64,000 nt of DNA from Acanthosepion lycidas (GCA_963932145.1 OZ010590.1:54870475-54934474), one strand, 5' to 3'; shown: positions 1 to 11,104, numbered from the stretch's first letter. Numbers and translations: made by a program. Notes: a model not told the origin generated them from the letters alone.

Positions 1-1020
1 TATTTTAACGCAAAATGACTACTAGTGTTTGCATTGAATGATCTGAAAATAGCAAAAAAATCAGTGAGCAGCAATTCTGTGGTGCAAAATCCCTTGTTAA
101 TCAAAGAGTAGGATGGTCAATCTGATTGAAGCTGATAGAAAGGTAAAAGGAGTCTCAAATAACCACTCTTTATACCGGGTGTCTGCAGAAGAGCAACTCT
201 GAACTCATAAGACGTCTAACTTTGAAGTATACGGGCTACACCAGAAGAAACCCACGCCGGTACCACACAAAGAAACCGAGGCTACTAAGGGTTACACAAA
301 TTGGACAACAGAAAACTGGAAAAATATCTCGATTTTTACTGTGACATTCAAATGGTGTGACCTTTTTCAATAAGACAAGGAATAAACAAAGAAGTGTGAT
401 TACTCTTCAGATGAATGCTGTTGTTGGTTAAAGGTCTCCCTGTGCAAAATTTTATTCTCTGAATAAACTCAAATACCTGTTTAATCCTTCAATGTGTCAA
501 TTTATTTTGAAAATATATTTCAATTCCGACCTGTGTCTTTCTTGTTGGCTGTTGAATGAAGACGCTAAAAGTACACATCTGATGTCATCAATGCTATGGC
601 ATGGTTGGTTGAAGTATACAGCGACAGAGAAATTGTTGTTTTTGTCTTTGATAGCTTTTTTTATAGTTATTGAATTAAAGACGGAATTCCGTGCCTGTTT
701 TTCCATCTTAATTCCCTTTTTGCATGTGTAGCAGAAAGGTAAATACATAAGATTTGAACTGTCACAAGTCAGAGCCGATGGTTTTAATATTGTGTGCGTG
801 GGGAGGATAGATTGCTATTACTGATGATATCTTTAGAGACTTGGCATCAGGGTTTCTAGCAGGTGATATTTCCTTGGTGAGGGGGGGGGGCATGTATACC
901 GGAGGATGTTAGGAGTGTGTGTAGGTCGGGGGGTTGACACCTAGCGTTAAGTGAATTCTAGCTGAATATCTTTCTAATTGTTTGGTCGAAGTTTAAATAC
1001 GAGAAAACTTTTGTTAAGAT
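1..1020. other. No recognisable gene; AT-rich sequence
   Basis: I see no coding signature, RNA gene or clear transposon end here. The longest open frames (about 80 codons) overlap on opposite strands and resemble nothing I know. A G-run lies near 882-890. Confidence 0.5.
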
Positions 1021-1642
1021 AGGTGTTATATATATATATATATATATTAGGGTTATGACTCTTTGTAAAATAATTAATTTACTGTATCATCATTCGATGA
1101 ACTTTTGTTCGAAAATAATGACGAAGTGTTTAATTCAGTTTATATTTTAAAAAAATATAACCCCGAACACAAAATTTATAAAATCGTATCTAAGTAGAAT
1201 AGTATTATGAATTTCCGAAGTTTTCTAGAACTTTCTGGTACCTTCTAGATCTTCCTGGAGTCTTGTAGAACTTCATGGAACCTTCTAAAACTTATTTTTG
1301 TTTATTTGTAAGTACTATCTAATTACAGCATTAGCAAATTGAAAAAAAAAAACCTCTGAAAGTTTGCAATATTTTTAAGATTGTATGTTATGCTAGAGCT
1401 ATAAACTGTTAAATGCGAAAAAAAAAAAGTACTATATAATTAGCAAATTGAAAAATAAAGTTTCTGAAATATTTCGAATTTTGACCTTATTGCGTATATG
1501 GTTTTCGGTTTGAGGATGCCCATTATCAAGAACTAAAATAAATTAATGCCCTTTTACTTTTGAACAAAAGTTCATCAATTTATGACTCAGGAACATTGGG
1601 TTACAAACAAAGTCATGACACTAACACACACACACATATATA

Positions 1643-1722
1643 TTAGGTTGGTGCAAAAATAATATCGTTTTTTGACGTTAAAAAATACATCAAAAAACGA
1701 TATTATTTTTGTACCAATCTAA
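1643..1722. mobile_element. 80-bp mariner-type MITE (MADE1-like)
   Basis: A near-perfect palindrome begins TTAGGTTGGTGCAAAAATAA and ends with its complement, flanked by TA on both sides. The terminal sequence and the 80-bp length match the mariner MITE class known from human MADE1/Hsmar2. There is no coding capacity. Two longer relatives lie at 8966-9065 and 46870-46971, and the three differ mainly in internal ATGACGTAATA-type sequence. TA target duplication plus mariner ends make the class assignment firm; the source element is not identified. Confidence 0.88.
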
Positions 1723-1912
1723 TATATATGAAGAAATATACTCTTAAGGTGTGCTATATTTAAGGGATAATGTGCTCAATATCAGAGATAGAGCGTGTGT
1801 AAATATAAAAGTGTACATTGAAGTCAACACTTAGAGGCGACAGTCTGTTTCATGCTAGACGCATGGCCTGACCATTGCGTCTAGCATGAAAAGACATGAC
1901 GATTGCGTCTAG
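1720..1912. repeat. Dispersed repeat with internal inverted segments
   Basis: It shares GTGCTATATTTA...CAATATCAGAGATAGAGCG with 45127-45376. It also carries CGACAGTCTGTTTCATGC and inverted copies of GCGTCTAGCATG around 1855-1912. The CAATATCAGAGATAGAG core recurs in the tandem units at 55.5-55.95 kb. No coding signal; probably a non-autonomous fold-back element. Confidence 0.5.
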
Positions 1913-1928
1913 CATATATATATATATA

Positions 1929-2082
1929 CAGTATAACCCGGATACAAGAGAGTTGTCGGGACCGGAGAAGAAGTCTCTTATATCCGGGTTTCTCCTATAT
2001 CCGGGTTTGGTCTATTTTGTTTAGGTAAGTATGGCTCTAATTTGGGACCAGAGAAAATCTCTCTTATATCCGGGTTACACTG
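1929..2082. mobile_element. 154-bp pogo/Tigger-like MITE
   Basis: Terminal inverted repeats of about 24 bp begin CAGTATAACCCGGATA on the left and CAGTGTAACCCGGATA on the right (read inward), flanked by TA. The CAGT start and TA duplication fit the pogo/Tigger branch of Tc1/mariner. The interior has two further ATATCCGGGTTT copies and no open frame. An (AT)n tract follows directly at about 2085-2119. Confidence 0.7.
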
Positions 2083-2122
<40 letters not shown>

Positions 2123-2426
2123 GGCAGCAATTCTTTTATGATGATTTCAATGTAAAACACGTTTGATGACATCAAAGGAACTTCTACTAAAAAGCAAGAG
2201 ACCCACGCCAAACTTTGTTTAAGAATGATGGTTTAAATTAGTGAAATCCATGTCTAAAAGGATTAACGCCGTCATAAAAGTTCGTTGAGTCGCAATAAAT
2301 TATTAATTCTAAATGTAGTCGATAAATTACATAATTCTTTCCTCATTATTAAGTCATTCCTTAATATTAACTCTACAGGACTTCGAAAAAGTTATATTAT
2401 CAAATTAAATCATTTAATCAAATTAC

Positions 2427-2704
2427 TGTCTATATTTCTGAGATGAGGTATTGTAATCATTTACATTGCTCGTACTGTTGTCCTCATCTTTATTGCCATA
2501 TTCACAATGTTTCGGCCGTTGTACGCTCCGGCCTTCTTCAGGTCATTGGAATTTCGAACTGTACCCTTTATTTCATCCACCGGAGTAGGTTGTTCTAGTT
2601 CTACGTTACATGCCTCTTCCAGGTGTAGAATGGCCGAAACGTCATGAATAAGGCTATAAAGAGGAGGACAAATGATTGCAGTACCTCATCTAAGAAATAT
2701 AGAT
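2427..2704. mobile_element. Fold-back pair of Penelope-type 3' modules
   Basis: The left two thirds is the minus-strand 3' module (hammerhead-like core at about 2510-2542). From about 2625 the sequence turns round and continues as the plus-strand tail. The outer ends are inverted copies of the same terminus, CTATATTTCTGAGATGAGG. Inverted terminal modules are a known configuration of Penelope-like element LTR-like ends. Confidence 0.6.
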
Positions 2705-2884
2705 AGAGACAGTGTAAACAGAGGAATCAGCATTGCATGGCGACAGTCAGTTTCATGCCTCAATGCAATCTTCATCGCTGCTATTCCTCCAACTGGTCAT
2801 GTCTATGGGTGATTAAGAGAAGTAAAGGAAGAAGAAAACAGACTTCCCCAGTTCTTTTGTTTGGGGTTAATATTTAGTACTATT

Positions 2885-3035
2885 TATGCACGGAAACAAC
2901 CTACCCCAGTGGACGGAAATAAAGAGCTCATTTTTTAAATTCCAATCAAGAAAGCCGGAGCATACAACGATCGAAATGCCGTGAATACGGCAATAAAGAT
3001 GGGGACAACTGTTCGAATAATGTAAATAATTAATC
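2885..3035 (+). mobile_element. Truncated Penelope-type 3' module
   Basis: Matches the other copies from CCCCAGTGGACGGAAATAAAG through the GCCGGAGCATACAACGATCG core to the GTCCGAATAATGTAAATAAT-like tail. The CTGAAGAA part is mutated to CAAGAAAG, so the hammerhead-like motif is broken. The tRNA-like head is absent. Confidence 0.6.
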
Positions 3036-3039
3036 TAGT

Positions 3040-3250
3040 TTGTTTAAAATTCGTGTGAAGCCAGATTGATCAGCTATTAAAAAAAAACTGTTTTTATGTC
3101 TTATCTGAATTTATAAGTGTTCTAATTCTATATTTTTTGCCAGGGGTTGAATATATTAGATCATGGAGTAATGTGATTTGATTTTGGAAACTTATGATCA
3201 AAATAACAAACGTAGAGATTATCGTCTAAACACATTAATTGAATAACAGT

Positions 3251-3281
<31 letters not shown>

Positions 3282-3795
3282 CTCAGATCTTTAGACAATA
3301 ATGACGACGATTGGATAAACACTGTCCGAAAGGCAATAATGAAAATAACGAAAATTAATCTGGAAAATCATAGAATAAAGGCAATATTTAATCACAGAAT
3401 TTTAAGCAAAATTTATCATAAGAGGAAGTTAATGATAACACGTTTTAGATAAACAACCATCACTCGTCTCGACGTAGTCACTAATTGGATATAAAAACAA
3501 AGTCATAATAAAGAGAATTTTAAATATAATTACCACGTCCCGACTTTGGGTAAACAATCAAGACGAAAACATCTGTATTTATCCAAACAACACTGATGTA
3601 AAGTTGGTTCGCACGACAGTGATGGCTAACGAGCCAGAATAGCATGTCTGCTGCTTAGTTTTTAAATTTCTTCCCTTAAATTTTAATTTTAACTCAGACT
3701 GACACAAGGCTGTCTTTCGGGAGCGCCATGAGAGGGTCGAATGATAACTTGTTAAGCAATAAGTTTCTTTCGCACATTTCCCGATGCGATCGAAA
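3040..3795. other. No feature recognised; AT-rich with poly-A run
   Basis: Contains a run of about 34 A residues near 3253 that could be a retroposon tail, but no adjoining element was recognised. No supported gene. Confidence 0.4.
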
Positions 3796-3799
3796 CAAC

Positions 3800-4415
3800 C
3801 AACTTTTTTTGTATTGCTGTGTCTTTTCAGGGCCTGAGCGATCATGCTTCTCCACAGCTTCCTATACATTGCAGCTCTTAGCAATGTCTGACTTTTTGCC
3901 CTCCCATTCCCTGGTCTATCATGCATTTGCATCCGCTCGTTAGGTAGGCTCTTGTATGCTTTTCTCAGTTCCTCTTGCCAGCAATATGTCCTGCGAGTGT
4001 CAAATCTTCCAAGCCTTCTTTCCTCGTTATATGTTCTAGAAATTTCAACTCTCTCTTATTTTAAGAATAATTTTTTTTTGTTTTTTATTCATACTATTTA
4101 TATAATTATTATTTCCAGTTTCATGACATTTCGGTCGTTGTACGCTCTGCCTTTCTTCAGAGGAATATACATTGGAATTTCGAACCGAGCTCTTTATTTA
4201 GTCAACAGGGGTAGAGTGTTCTAATTCCGTGTGCGATGCCTTTTTTGGATGTCTCATCTTCGGTTAATTCCCTTTAGTGACTGAACTCTCCAAGATTTCT
4301 TTCCTCTGGTGTATTTTTTTCTTTTTTGTTTCCATTTTCCTTAAACATTCCACGTTGCATACATCCTCCGTCTGTTATATTCTCAACATCCTCCAGTAGA
4401 ACCACATCTCACCCA
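3800..4415 (-). pseudogene. LINE-A reverse transcriptase C-terminus, interrupted
   Basis: The minus strand carries the C-terminal region of a non-LTR retrotransposon polyprotein in fragments. Near 4300-4410 it reads like EMWFYWRMLRI, near 3960-4060 like GLEDLTLAGHI, and near 3830-3930 like LLRAAMYRKLWRSMIAQALK. These are the conserved post-polymerase motifs also seen at 6.0, 17.2, 25.1 and 29.8 kb. A minus-strand Penelope-type module (4080-4260) splits the copy, and stops and frameshifts are present. The copy is dead. Confidence 0.72.
4080..4260 (-). mobile_element. Penelope-type 3' module inserted in LINE-A
   Basis: Minus-strand copy with the core CTGAAGAAAGGCAGAGCG, CGACCGAAATGT and the upstream GAACTAGAACACTC-like body. 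It lies inside the LINE-A remnant, so it inserted later. Confidence 0.6.
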
Positions 4416-4607
4416 ATAACGGTAATTTCAAAAATTTAGGAAACACAAGCAAGACGAATACATCCGCTGAAAAGTTGAGATCGACACAACTAATTTGTAG
4501 ATACTATTTTACACAATTTAACACTTTATTAAATTTAACTTAGTAGGGTACATGTCCAAAAAATGTGAGATTGAAAGATCTGGAAGAATCGTTTTAAGAA
4601 ACTCAAG

Positions 4608-4915
4608 CTGGAGTAATGGATAGCGGCTCGGAGGAATCGTAGAGCAGAGTTCAAATTCCAGTCGAATCCATTACATTCACTTACATGCTAATAACTTGGG
4701 AAAGGTATTAATCCTTTTCCTTTCCCCAGCTACGGTAAATAGCAGGACAGACCGAAATCCATAGCCTTGGATAGCAACTGGTCTACCGCAGAAAGAAATG
4801 GCAACGTACTGCGGGAAAAAATTTGCCTCGTCAGTCATGTAATGAGAGATACATGATCGCCTTCGCGTGTATCACGCATGGCACATAACTTACTGACTCA
4901 CCCACCCAGCAGATG
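4608..4915 (+). mobile_element. tRNA-derived SINE-B, subfamily with GCAGAAAGAAATGGCAAC tail
   Basis: The head is tRNA-like, with an A-box-like segment near ATGGATAGCGGCTCGG and a B-box-like GAGTTCAAATTCC about 40 bp later. The body reads CATTACATTCACTTACATGC and GGGAAAGGTAT. The 3' part has a short inverted GATACATGATCG region and closes with CGTGTATCACGCATGGCAC. It shares this tail with 54375-54680, unlike the other SINE-B copies. Cephalopods are known to carry tRNA-derived SINEs; I cannot name this one. Confidence 0.72.
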
Positions 4916-4924
4916 AAGCCTTAA

Positions 4925-5905
4925 ATAAAGCAATTGCATGTAACTAACTCAAAAAATTTTCGAAAAAAAAAGAGCATACCAAGATGAAAAAATTCCCCAA
5001 CTTTGATAAAAACAAAGATATCTCATCAAAATGTTTGTGTTATTTTTTAAGAGGAAAGACCAAAGTGTTTTCTTATTTTATTAATTTTTTTTAATCCTTT
5101 CAGGCACGTTCGAAATTTTGATTGAAAATAGTTTTTCTTGCGTTAGTGGGTGGGGCCAAATTTAGTATTAGGAAATTTAGCGACGTTTTTGCGCTAAAAA
5201 CACAATAATTTTTTGGAAATTCTCGAAAAAAAAATCAGATAATTATCGGATTTTTATGACATTTTCAGGACATATTCACAAACGAATTAAATTATTTATA
5301 AATTCTATTTTTTTTTTTTTTTTTAGGTGGGGAATCTTGGTAAAAATATTTTTTTTTACCCCGACTTGCATAATTTTATGATATTTCCAGAAATTAGAAT
5401 TCCAGTCTCTTCATATTTATATTAGTTAAAAGCAGGACTCCTCGGTGAATTTAAATAATCAAGTTCTTTTTTTGTCAAACAGAAACACCATTTAGCGAAA
5501 AGCATTTAAGAAGCGAAAAATAAAAATGTTATAAAACTATGACATTATTTAATTAGAAAAGCTTTTAATTGCTTTTTTTTAAAATAACATGCAGTAAGGA
5601 TACTTGTTTTACGAAAAAAAAAAAATTTCGAAGAATGATGAATTTATACAAGAATTTTTTTTCTGTTTTTAAAATTTTAATTAGAAAAAAATTATTAAGT
5701 TTTAGATCTTTTAAAATTCTGTACTAATTACAGCCTTATAGATGATATTATTAAGTAAAAAGCTATATTTACTAATTACAAATAGAAAAAGTTTAATACA
5801 AATATTTTTAAAAGAATTTTGAATTTTTTTTAAATCAACATTTCTAAAATTCAATAAATCATTACGGAGAATATTTTCTTAAATTTTTAAGATTAATAAA
5901 TACTT
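4925..5905. other. Very AT-rich, no recognisable feature
   Basis: Homopolymer A/T runs throughout, no supported coding, no repeat termini recognised. Confidence 0.4.
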
Positions 5906-5910
5906 AAATA

Positions 5911-5912
<2 letters not shown>

Positions 5913-5969
<57 letters not shown>
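5913..5969. repeat. (AT)n microsatellite
   Basis: About 28 dinucleotide units without interruption. Confidence 0.95.
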
Positions 5970-5973
<4 letters not shown>

Positions 5974-6009
5974 GGGGCTTACGCCATTTTCTTCAATTAT
6001 GTTAAAAAA

Positions 6010-6595
6010 CATACATGACGCAGAAGTTTAAATATCTGGGAAGCATTTTGACAGCGCGACACAGATCCGTAGACGTATTGGGATGGCCAAGGGCGCATTC
6101 CAAAAGCTGGGCAGAGTATTGCGAGGCAGGAGGATTTCTTTGGCAACAAAAAAAAAGAAAAAAAGAATACTGTTACGTGACATCTGTCCTTCTTTACGGC
6201 AGCGAATGTTGGACGATTTCCTGAAAGATGAAGAAGAGACTCGAAGAAGGATGCTAAGGATATCATGGACCGAGCGTGTGAGCAACGATGATGTCTTACA
6301 GAGGATGCAAACAAGGACGAGGTTTATACTTAACATCAGTAAGAGGCAGCTGAAGTTTCTGGGACACATAATGAGGAAGGAGGGCCTGGAGAATCTGATA
6401 CTCACGGGTCAAATAGAGAGAGAGACAAGGGAAACCAACGCATGATATACCTATCGGGATTAAGGAAGTGGATAACAAAACATGGTCTGGTTGAGGTGGC
6501 AGAGGGAAGGAACTTGCTGAGAGCTGCAAGGGATGATAGAAGGAGGTGGAGAGCCATGATCGCCTACGTCCTGAAAGGATATGACACATAAAAAG
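6010..6595 (+). pseudogene. LINE-A reverse transcriptase C-terminus
   Basis: The plus strand reads through the post-polymerase region of a LINE polyprotein in alternating frames: QKFKYLGSILT, GRVLRGRRISLATKK, YVTSVLLYGSECWTIS, MLRISWTERVSNDDVLQRM, FLGHIMRKEGLENLILTGQI, then LLRAARDDRRRWRAMIAYVLKG. This order is typical of animal endonuclease-reverse transcriptase LINEs. At least three frame changes (near the A-run at 6150, at 6190-6230 and near 6440) make it non-functional. The 5' end is truncated just after an (AT)n tract, and the 3' end is near the GACACATAAAAAG at 6580-6595. Confidence 0.85.
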
Positions 6596-6872
6596 AAAGA
6601 AAAACAACATTAGACCTGTCATCACGCTGTCACAGCTACTGCTGGGGTAAAAAATGCATTTCAGTGATATTTTAAATAGAAAGTAAATAATATTTGTTTC
6701 AAATCAGATTAATTGTACTTTAAATCAGCTAATATTCCTAAATTAGAGATGCATAAAAATATATTTTATTTTTAGATGATTTTTTAATAAAGAGAATTAC
6801 ACTGCGATAAAAGACAACTAAAACGGCTCTAATCCGCTAAGCAAAATAAAACTGCTTCAAGTCAATTTAAAT

Positions 6873-7048
6873 TACCGTATTTGTCGGTGTATAAGATGCA
6901 CCCCAATTTTAGCAAGGAAAAAAATCAAGAAAAAACTGGTAATTAGTAAAATTAGTAAACCTACGTATGGCATATAAGACGCAGGGAAATTTTAAAAGAT
7001 ATTTTTAGTAAAAAAAGAAGTGCGGTTTATATGCCGCCAAATACGGTA
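6873..7048. mobile_element. 176-bp MITE with TACCGTATTTG termini
   Basis: Inverted termini TACCGTATTTGTCGGTGTAT and ATGCCGCCAAATACGGTA flank a non-coding, A-rich interior containing imperfect copies of GTATAAGATGC (for example CATATAAGACGC). A short-TIR non-autonomous DNA transposon is the simplest reading. The superfamily is uncertain. Confidence 0.65.
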
Positions 7049-7223
7049 GTTTTTAAAATACGCCAAAGTATTTTGCTTATTTGCAGTGTCAAATTTAATC
7101 TATTAGCTTGAAATTAAAACTAAAATAAAAGCTTGAAGAAAAATTTTTTGTGGGGTCACTTACTTTGACGTACCCAAACTTAGTGTGTCTTTTGCTAAAA
7201 ACCTCGTATTCCATTTTTTTAAT

Positions 7224-7225
7224 TA

Positions 7226-7299
<74 letters not shown>
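7224..7299. repeat. (TC)n-(TA)n compound microsatellite
   Basis: About 16 CT units followed by about 20 TA units. Confidence 0.95.
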
Positions 7300-7301
<2 letters not shown>

Positions 7302-8036
7302 TGGTTAAAACAAACATAAATCAAACAAGTTAATATTCAAAACTCAAATGGAAATCTCGAAAATTGGAAGATTTCACCAAAATATGTTTTGCCTTGAAAA
7401 TCCACATGTGAAATCGCGTGTTCTCCCTGGGCTCGGATACCGGCAACTGCTGCTGCTTAAAAATGCATACTGACCCCCCCACACACACACACACACGAAA
7501 AGTCCTTAATATTTTATGATGTGAAAATGTTTACTAACTATAGGGGTTCACAGAATGGAAGTTAGAAAGACTGTATAGTGTTAATTCTTATCCACTATTC
7601 GGCCTTGAGTCATACTAATTTTACCTTAGTAAATATCCGCCGGCGTTTTTTATTTTTCTCCGCAGTAAGCAACTTGGATTTAAAAACATTTCGAAAATAG
7701 GAATTATCGAAACAATTATCCATACCGGAAAAGGAAGTAACTCTTTAATTCCCACTACTACCACCCTCCCCCGCCTTAACAAGAAAATTAAAAAGAAATG
7801 TAACGAAAAAATAATCTTGTTTTCGTCGAGGAAAACCAATATTATTGTATTCTCATTGTGAGTTCGTACGCACTAGCGTGGGTGATGATATTTGCGGGGG
7901 AGTGCTGAAAAGTTTTGGCGCGATCCACTTCCTAAAATTTGTTCAAATGACCAAACATCAGAATTTTATTGAGGATAAAAAGATTCTTGGTTGGGCTGAA
8001 AACATTTCAGCACTCTTCGTAGGAATCTAAGCTTAG
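7300..8036. other. No recognisable feature
   Basis: Contains a short (CA)n near 7481-7496. The open frames at 7621-7839 and 7845-8030 show no known motif and I do not support them as genes. Confidence 0.4.
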
Positions 8037-8040
8037 TATT

Positions 8041-8268
8041 GGATTGGTGCATAATTATCAGGCGTTTTCTAAACGATATTTATTATGAAAATAAGAAAAC
8101 AACAATAACATTTTTAAATGATTATTCCGGGGCGTGTGATTATCGACACGCATTTTTATAAACTGAAAGTAAAATATTTTTATAAAAAAAAAAAAAAATA
8201 AACAAAACAACAATTTTTATTAACAAATAACTCGCCTTCAAAAACGCCTGATAATTATGCACCAACCC
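8041..8268. mobile_element. About 228-bp mariner-type MITE
   Basis: Inverted termini of nearly 30 bp: GGTTGGTGCATAATTATCAG in the right end (read inward) against GGATTGGTGCATAATTATCA in the left, continuing to GGCGTTTT. The interior is AT-rich and non-coding. The GGTTGGTGCA end resembles mariner termini, but the element is distinct from the 80-102 bp MITE family. Confidence 0.8.
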
Positions 8269-8269
8269 A

Positions 8270-8960
8270 AAGCAAAGGAGGCGGGAGGAGAAAAAGAACG
8301 GAAAATCAGTCATGAGTCTACCACGTGGGTAAATTCTGCTGCCTTAAAAATCAACGTTCTATTTTTTTTTTATCTTGGTTTGAATCTTGGTCACTGACAC
8401 TCGAAATACAACTTTCCGCAACGTATCCAACCATTTTGAATATCTTGAGAAACTTGTGCATGACTTCGATGTCGCCTGACAAACAGTGAGCACCATAATA
8501 TATGAATACTCTCCCCTACAAGGTTACTCAATCCACCCTTAAGTGGGCTTAAATAGGCTCGTATAGATAACAGACATGGCGCCAAATGCGTTCGGAAATA
8601 TTTAAACTGTCAGCTGTATACAACTGCTTCCTTTGACCGATTATTAAAAATGGCTTCGAGCGAATGAAGTCTGTAGATCTTAGCGATGATCCCCATTCTT
8701 CGATCCTGTAGACTGGTGCTACTGAACTGACCCAGATGAAAGAAGCCACGTCATTTGTGGACATTCAACAAGCAGTCATAACTAAAATTGATATCACATG
8801 TGTCTCGAAGAGAAAATAATCACATAATCAAGAAGTTAACGTTCCACACTGCTTCAAAGAAAAAGTTAGGAAGGAAACTCCCATCTATACTGGAAAGAGT
8901 GTTACGAGTGAGAACTTGCAAAGCATATTTTCCTAGGAAAATGACATATGATAATAGGGG
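8270..8960. other. Unclassified; short dispersed repeat at 8800-8955
   Basis: 8800-8955 shares GGAAGGAAACTCCCATCTAT, GTGAGAA and TTCCTAGGAAAATG with 54770-54870, indicating an old dispersed repeat. The rest has no recognised feature. Confidence 0.4.
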
Positions 8961-8965
8961 ATGTA

Positions 8966-9065
8966 TTAGGTTGGTGCAAAAATAATGACGTAATAATGTC
9001 GTTTTTTGACGTATTTTTAACATAAAAAACGACATTATTACGTCATTATTTTTGCACCAACCTAA
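8966..9065. mobile_element. 100-bp mariner-type MITE
   Basis: Starts TTAGGTTGGTGCAAAAATAA and ends with the complement, with TA on both flanks. The arms run about 48 bp each and include ATGACGTAATAATGTCG. They are almost mismatch-free, so this copy is probably younger than that at 1643. Confidence 0.92.
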
Positions 9066-9184
9066 TAGTAATTCCCACTTGATAGAAGATGCACCGTCGA
9101 CGTGGTTAATAAGATAATAGTTAAGTTAAAAGTTTTCTTTACTGATGTTTTTCATCTCCGGACTCAAACATTTCCATACCAGAC

Positions 9185-9575
9185 CGGGAGAAGATGAGCG
9201 AGAGAATATACAACATTATGGAATCGACCCCATCAACCAATAGTTCCTCAGAACGACGCGGGTATACAACATTGGCAACTTTTGCCTAGATATGGCAACA
9301 GTACTCCATTTGAAGCCAGATATGGCTCTTGTAAAGGTAGAGGATAACAGGAGGAATCGAGTAATACTGGAGCGGTACAAGGAGCCGACCATTTTACCTG
9401 CATCCTTAGTAACGGATCATAAGTTCGAGTTCCACTTGAGATCGGGTGCGAGTTTAAGGCCTAACAGTCTTTCAAGGCAAAGTGTTTCCCCAAGAGGGAT
9501 TCCGTTCATCTTGATTAATGGCAGTTCGGAGCCAGGAACGATGATGGAACGGCTGTTTTATGAATAATGTAAATG
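9185..9575 (-). pseudogene. LINE-B reverse transcriptase fragment
   Basis: The minus strand contains broken pieces of the LINE-B C-terminal half: GSLYRSS, then the region equivalent to LYLYKSQI...MEYCCHIW. It aligns by eye with 11395-11700 (minus) and 28571-28840 (plus). It is truncated on both sides and contains stops. Confidence 0.65.
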
Positions 9576-9639
9576 AATCGCTAATGGTTTTACTATGGAA
9601 CTGCATTGAAAATCAGGAAAAATGGATTGCCCGTGGTCA

Positions 9640-10145
9640 GAAATAAATACAAGTATTGCGAACAGAACAGACTGTTATATGTATAATGTAAATGGATCAT
9701 TAGGGATTTTACTATAGAATTGCATAAAAGATAATAGCGAAAAGGATTGTTAGTGGTCAGGAATTAATGCAAGCATTATGCTACAGAATCATCTTAGGCA
9801 TTTCCTACGTTGACCACATCACAAATGATGCAGTTCGAGACACCATCAAAGAAAAACAGGGCCGTTGTAAAACCGTATAACCGCTATCAAAAAGAGAAAT
9901 TTGAAATGATATGGCCATGTCTCAAGGGCCAATAATCTTTCCGCAAACATCCTATAAGGAACCAACTCAATAGCAGATGAAGAAGCAGAGGAAAAAATGG
10001 GCTGACATTACTAGAAGATCCTTCACAGAAACTCCGATTGGTACGCAACCGAGATGAAGAGTGGGGTGGTCAGGTGCTCAGCTGAGCTGCTACCTTGCGG
10101 CCACACCTGGTCATGAGACTGATACTGATGACGCTGATGATGATT
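9640..10145 (+). pseudogene. RTE-like LINE-C C-terminus
   Basis: The plus strand reads RIILGISYVDHITNDAVRDT followed, after frame changes, by remnants of the KKRKLxWYGHVSR and GRRRGRQKKKWxDNI motifs and a final TxxRDEW-like segment. It ends in a (GATGAT)-type tail at about 10110-10145. This motif order is typical of RTE-type LINE 3' ends. An imperfect tandem duplication of about 100 bp precedes it (9555-9780). Stops throughout; dead copy. Confidence 0.65.
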
Positions 10146-10264
10146 GTTGATTGGTTGTTTTTGTTTAGCGGTATATCAACCTCTTAATGCCGAAATTTAA
10201 ATATTTTGTACGCAATTTTATTTATTTTATAGGGAGATAATAAAGGTTTTAGTGAGACAAGTCT

Positions 10265-10405
10265 TACTCATTAACCCATAACTGAGGGAAAGAAGCGGTG
10301 GATTCATACCTTACTACAATGGTATTTACGCGTAAGTTAACGAACCCAACTGGAATTGGACCTCGGCTCGCAAATTAACAATTCCGAACCATTAACCATG
10401 ATATC
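10265..10405 (-). mobile_element. SINE-B tRNA-like copy downstream of a 5S-like sequence
   Basis: Read on the minus strand it follows the SINE-B order: ATGGTTAATGGTTCGG, then GCGAGCCGAGGTCC (B-box position), TTCCAGTTGGGTTCG, and GTAAGGTATGAATCC. It begins about 15 bp after the 5S-like sequence ends, in the same orientation. Confidence 0.6.
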
Positions 10406-10418
10406 AGCTGCACATTTG

Positions 10419-10526
10419 AGCTTACAGCACCTGGTATTTCCAAGCTGTTACCCATCGAGGTACTAACCAAGCCTGATGTTGCTTAACTTCAATGATCGTA
10501 CGGGAACCGGTGTCTTAACGTAAGCC
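10419..10526 (-). rRNA. 5S rRNA-like pseudogene or SINE head
   Basis: The minus strand carries CACCGGTTC, GATCATTGAAGTTAAGCAAC, GGCTTGGTTAGTACCTCGAT, GGGTAACAGC and AATACCAGGTGCTGTAAGCT. These correspond to 5S rRNA from about position 17 to the 3' end, covering the internal control region. The first 16 or so nucleotides are missing or diverged, several stem positions are changed, and no T-run terminator follows. It is followed in the same orientation by a tRNA-like SINE. I read it as a 5S-derived promoter segment or pseudogene, not a functional gene. Confidence 0.8.
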
Positions 10527-10529
10527 ATG

Positions 10530-11100
10530 ATGATGATGATAGCCGACAGAACATGCAAATAGATCTACTGCTGTTGATTTTGCTATAGGATTTCATTGAA
10601 AATAATCCGGAAAAGGATTCACTGTGGTTAGGAATGGATCCAAAAATTCGACTTTTATATTCAAATGCCTGTTTTCCTTTTTACCAATGAAAGATCGTAA
10701 CAGAATTTTTGTATTTCTAATTTCCAATTGCACCGTTTACCGTTTGTGCATGTCGTTTGGCTTTGACAACTGTATAAAGTTATAATGTTTTTCTTTCTCT
10801 GCATTTTTGTTCTTTTACACTCGTGTAAAAGACCATGTGTTTTTTCTACTGACCGGCTGGAGTCTCCGCCCCTATGTATGCTCGTTTACAAAATAACTTA
10901 TTTTCTACAGTAAAATAAAAAAGAGAAAAAATTGTGGGGCAAAAGAAAGTAAATAATGGTTCAGTTCTTTGATAATTGGATTCATTCGAAATTTTGATCG
11001 AGACAAAAATTATCCTGTGATTAAATTAAAAAGATGTTTTCGTGGCGCGATACCATCATCATAATCATCATTATTATTGATAAAAATTCTCTTATTATAC
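10530..11100. other. No recognisable feature
   Basis: AT-rich, without supported coding or termini. Confidence 0.4.
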
Positions 11101-11104
11101 GGCA

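Noticed and set aside
8594-8800. Possible mariner N-terminal HTH remnant (FKNGFERMKSVDLSDDP)
   Set aside because: The match to the WFxRFKxGDFxxxDxPRSGRP block is too weak and lacks the key residues.
10419-10526. Functional 5S rRNA gene
   Set aside because: 5' end missing, several stem substitutions and no T-run terminator.
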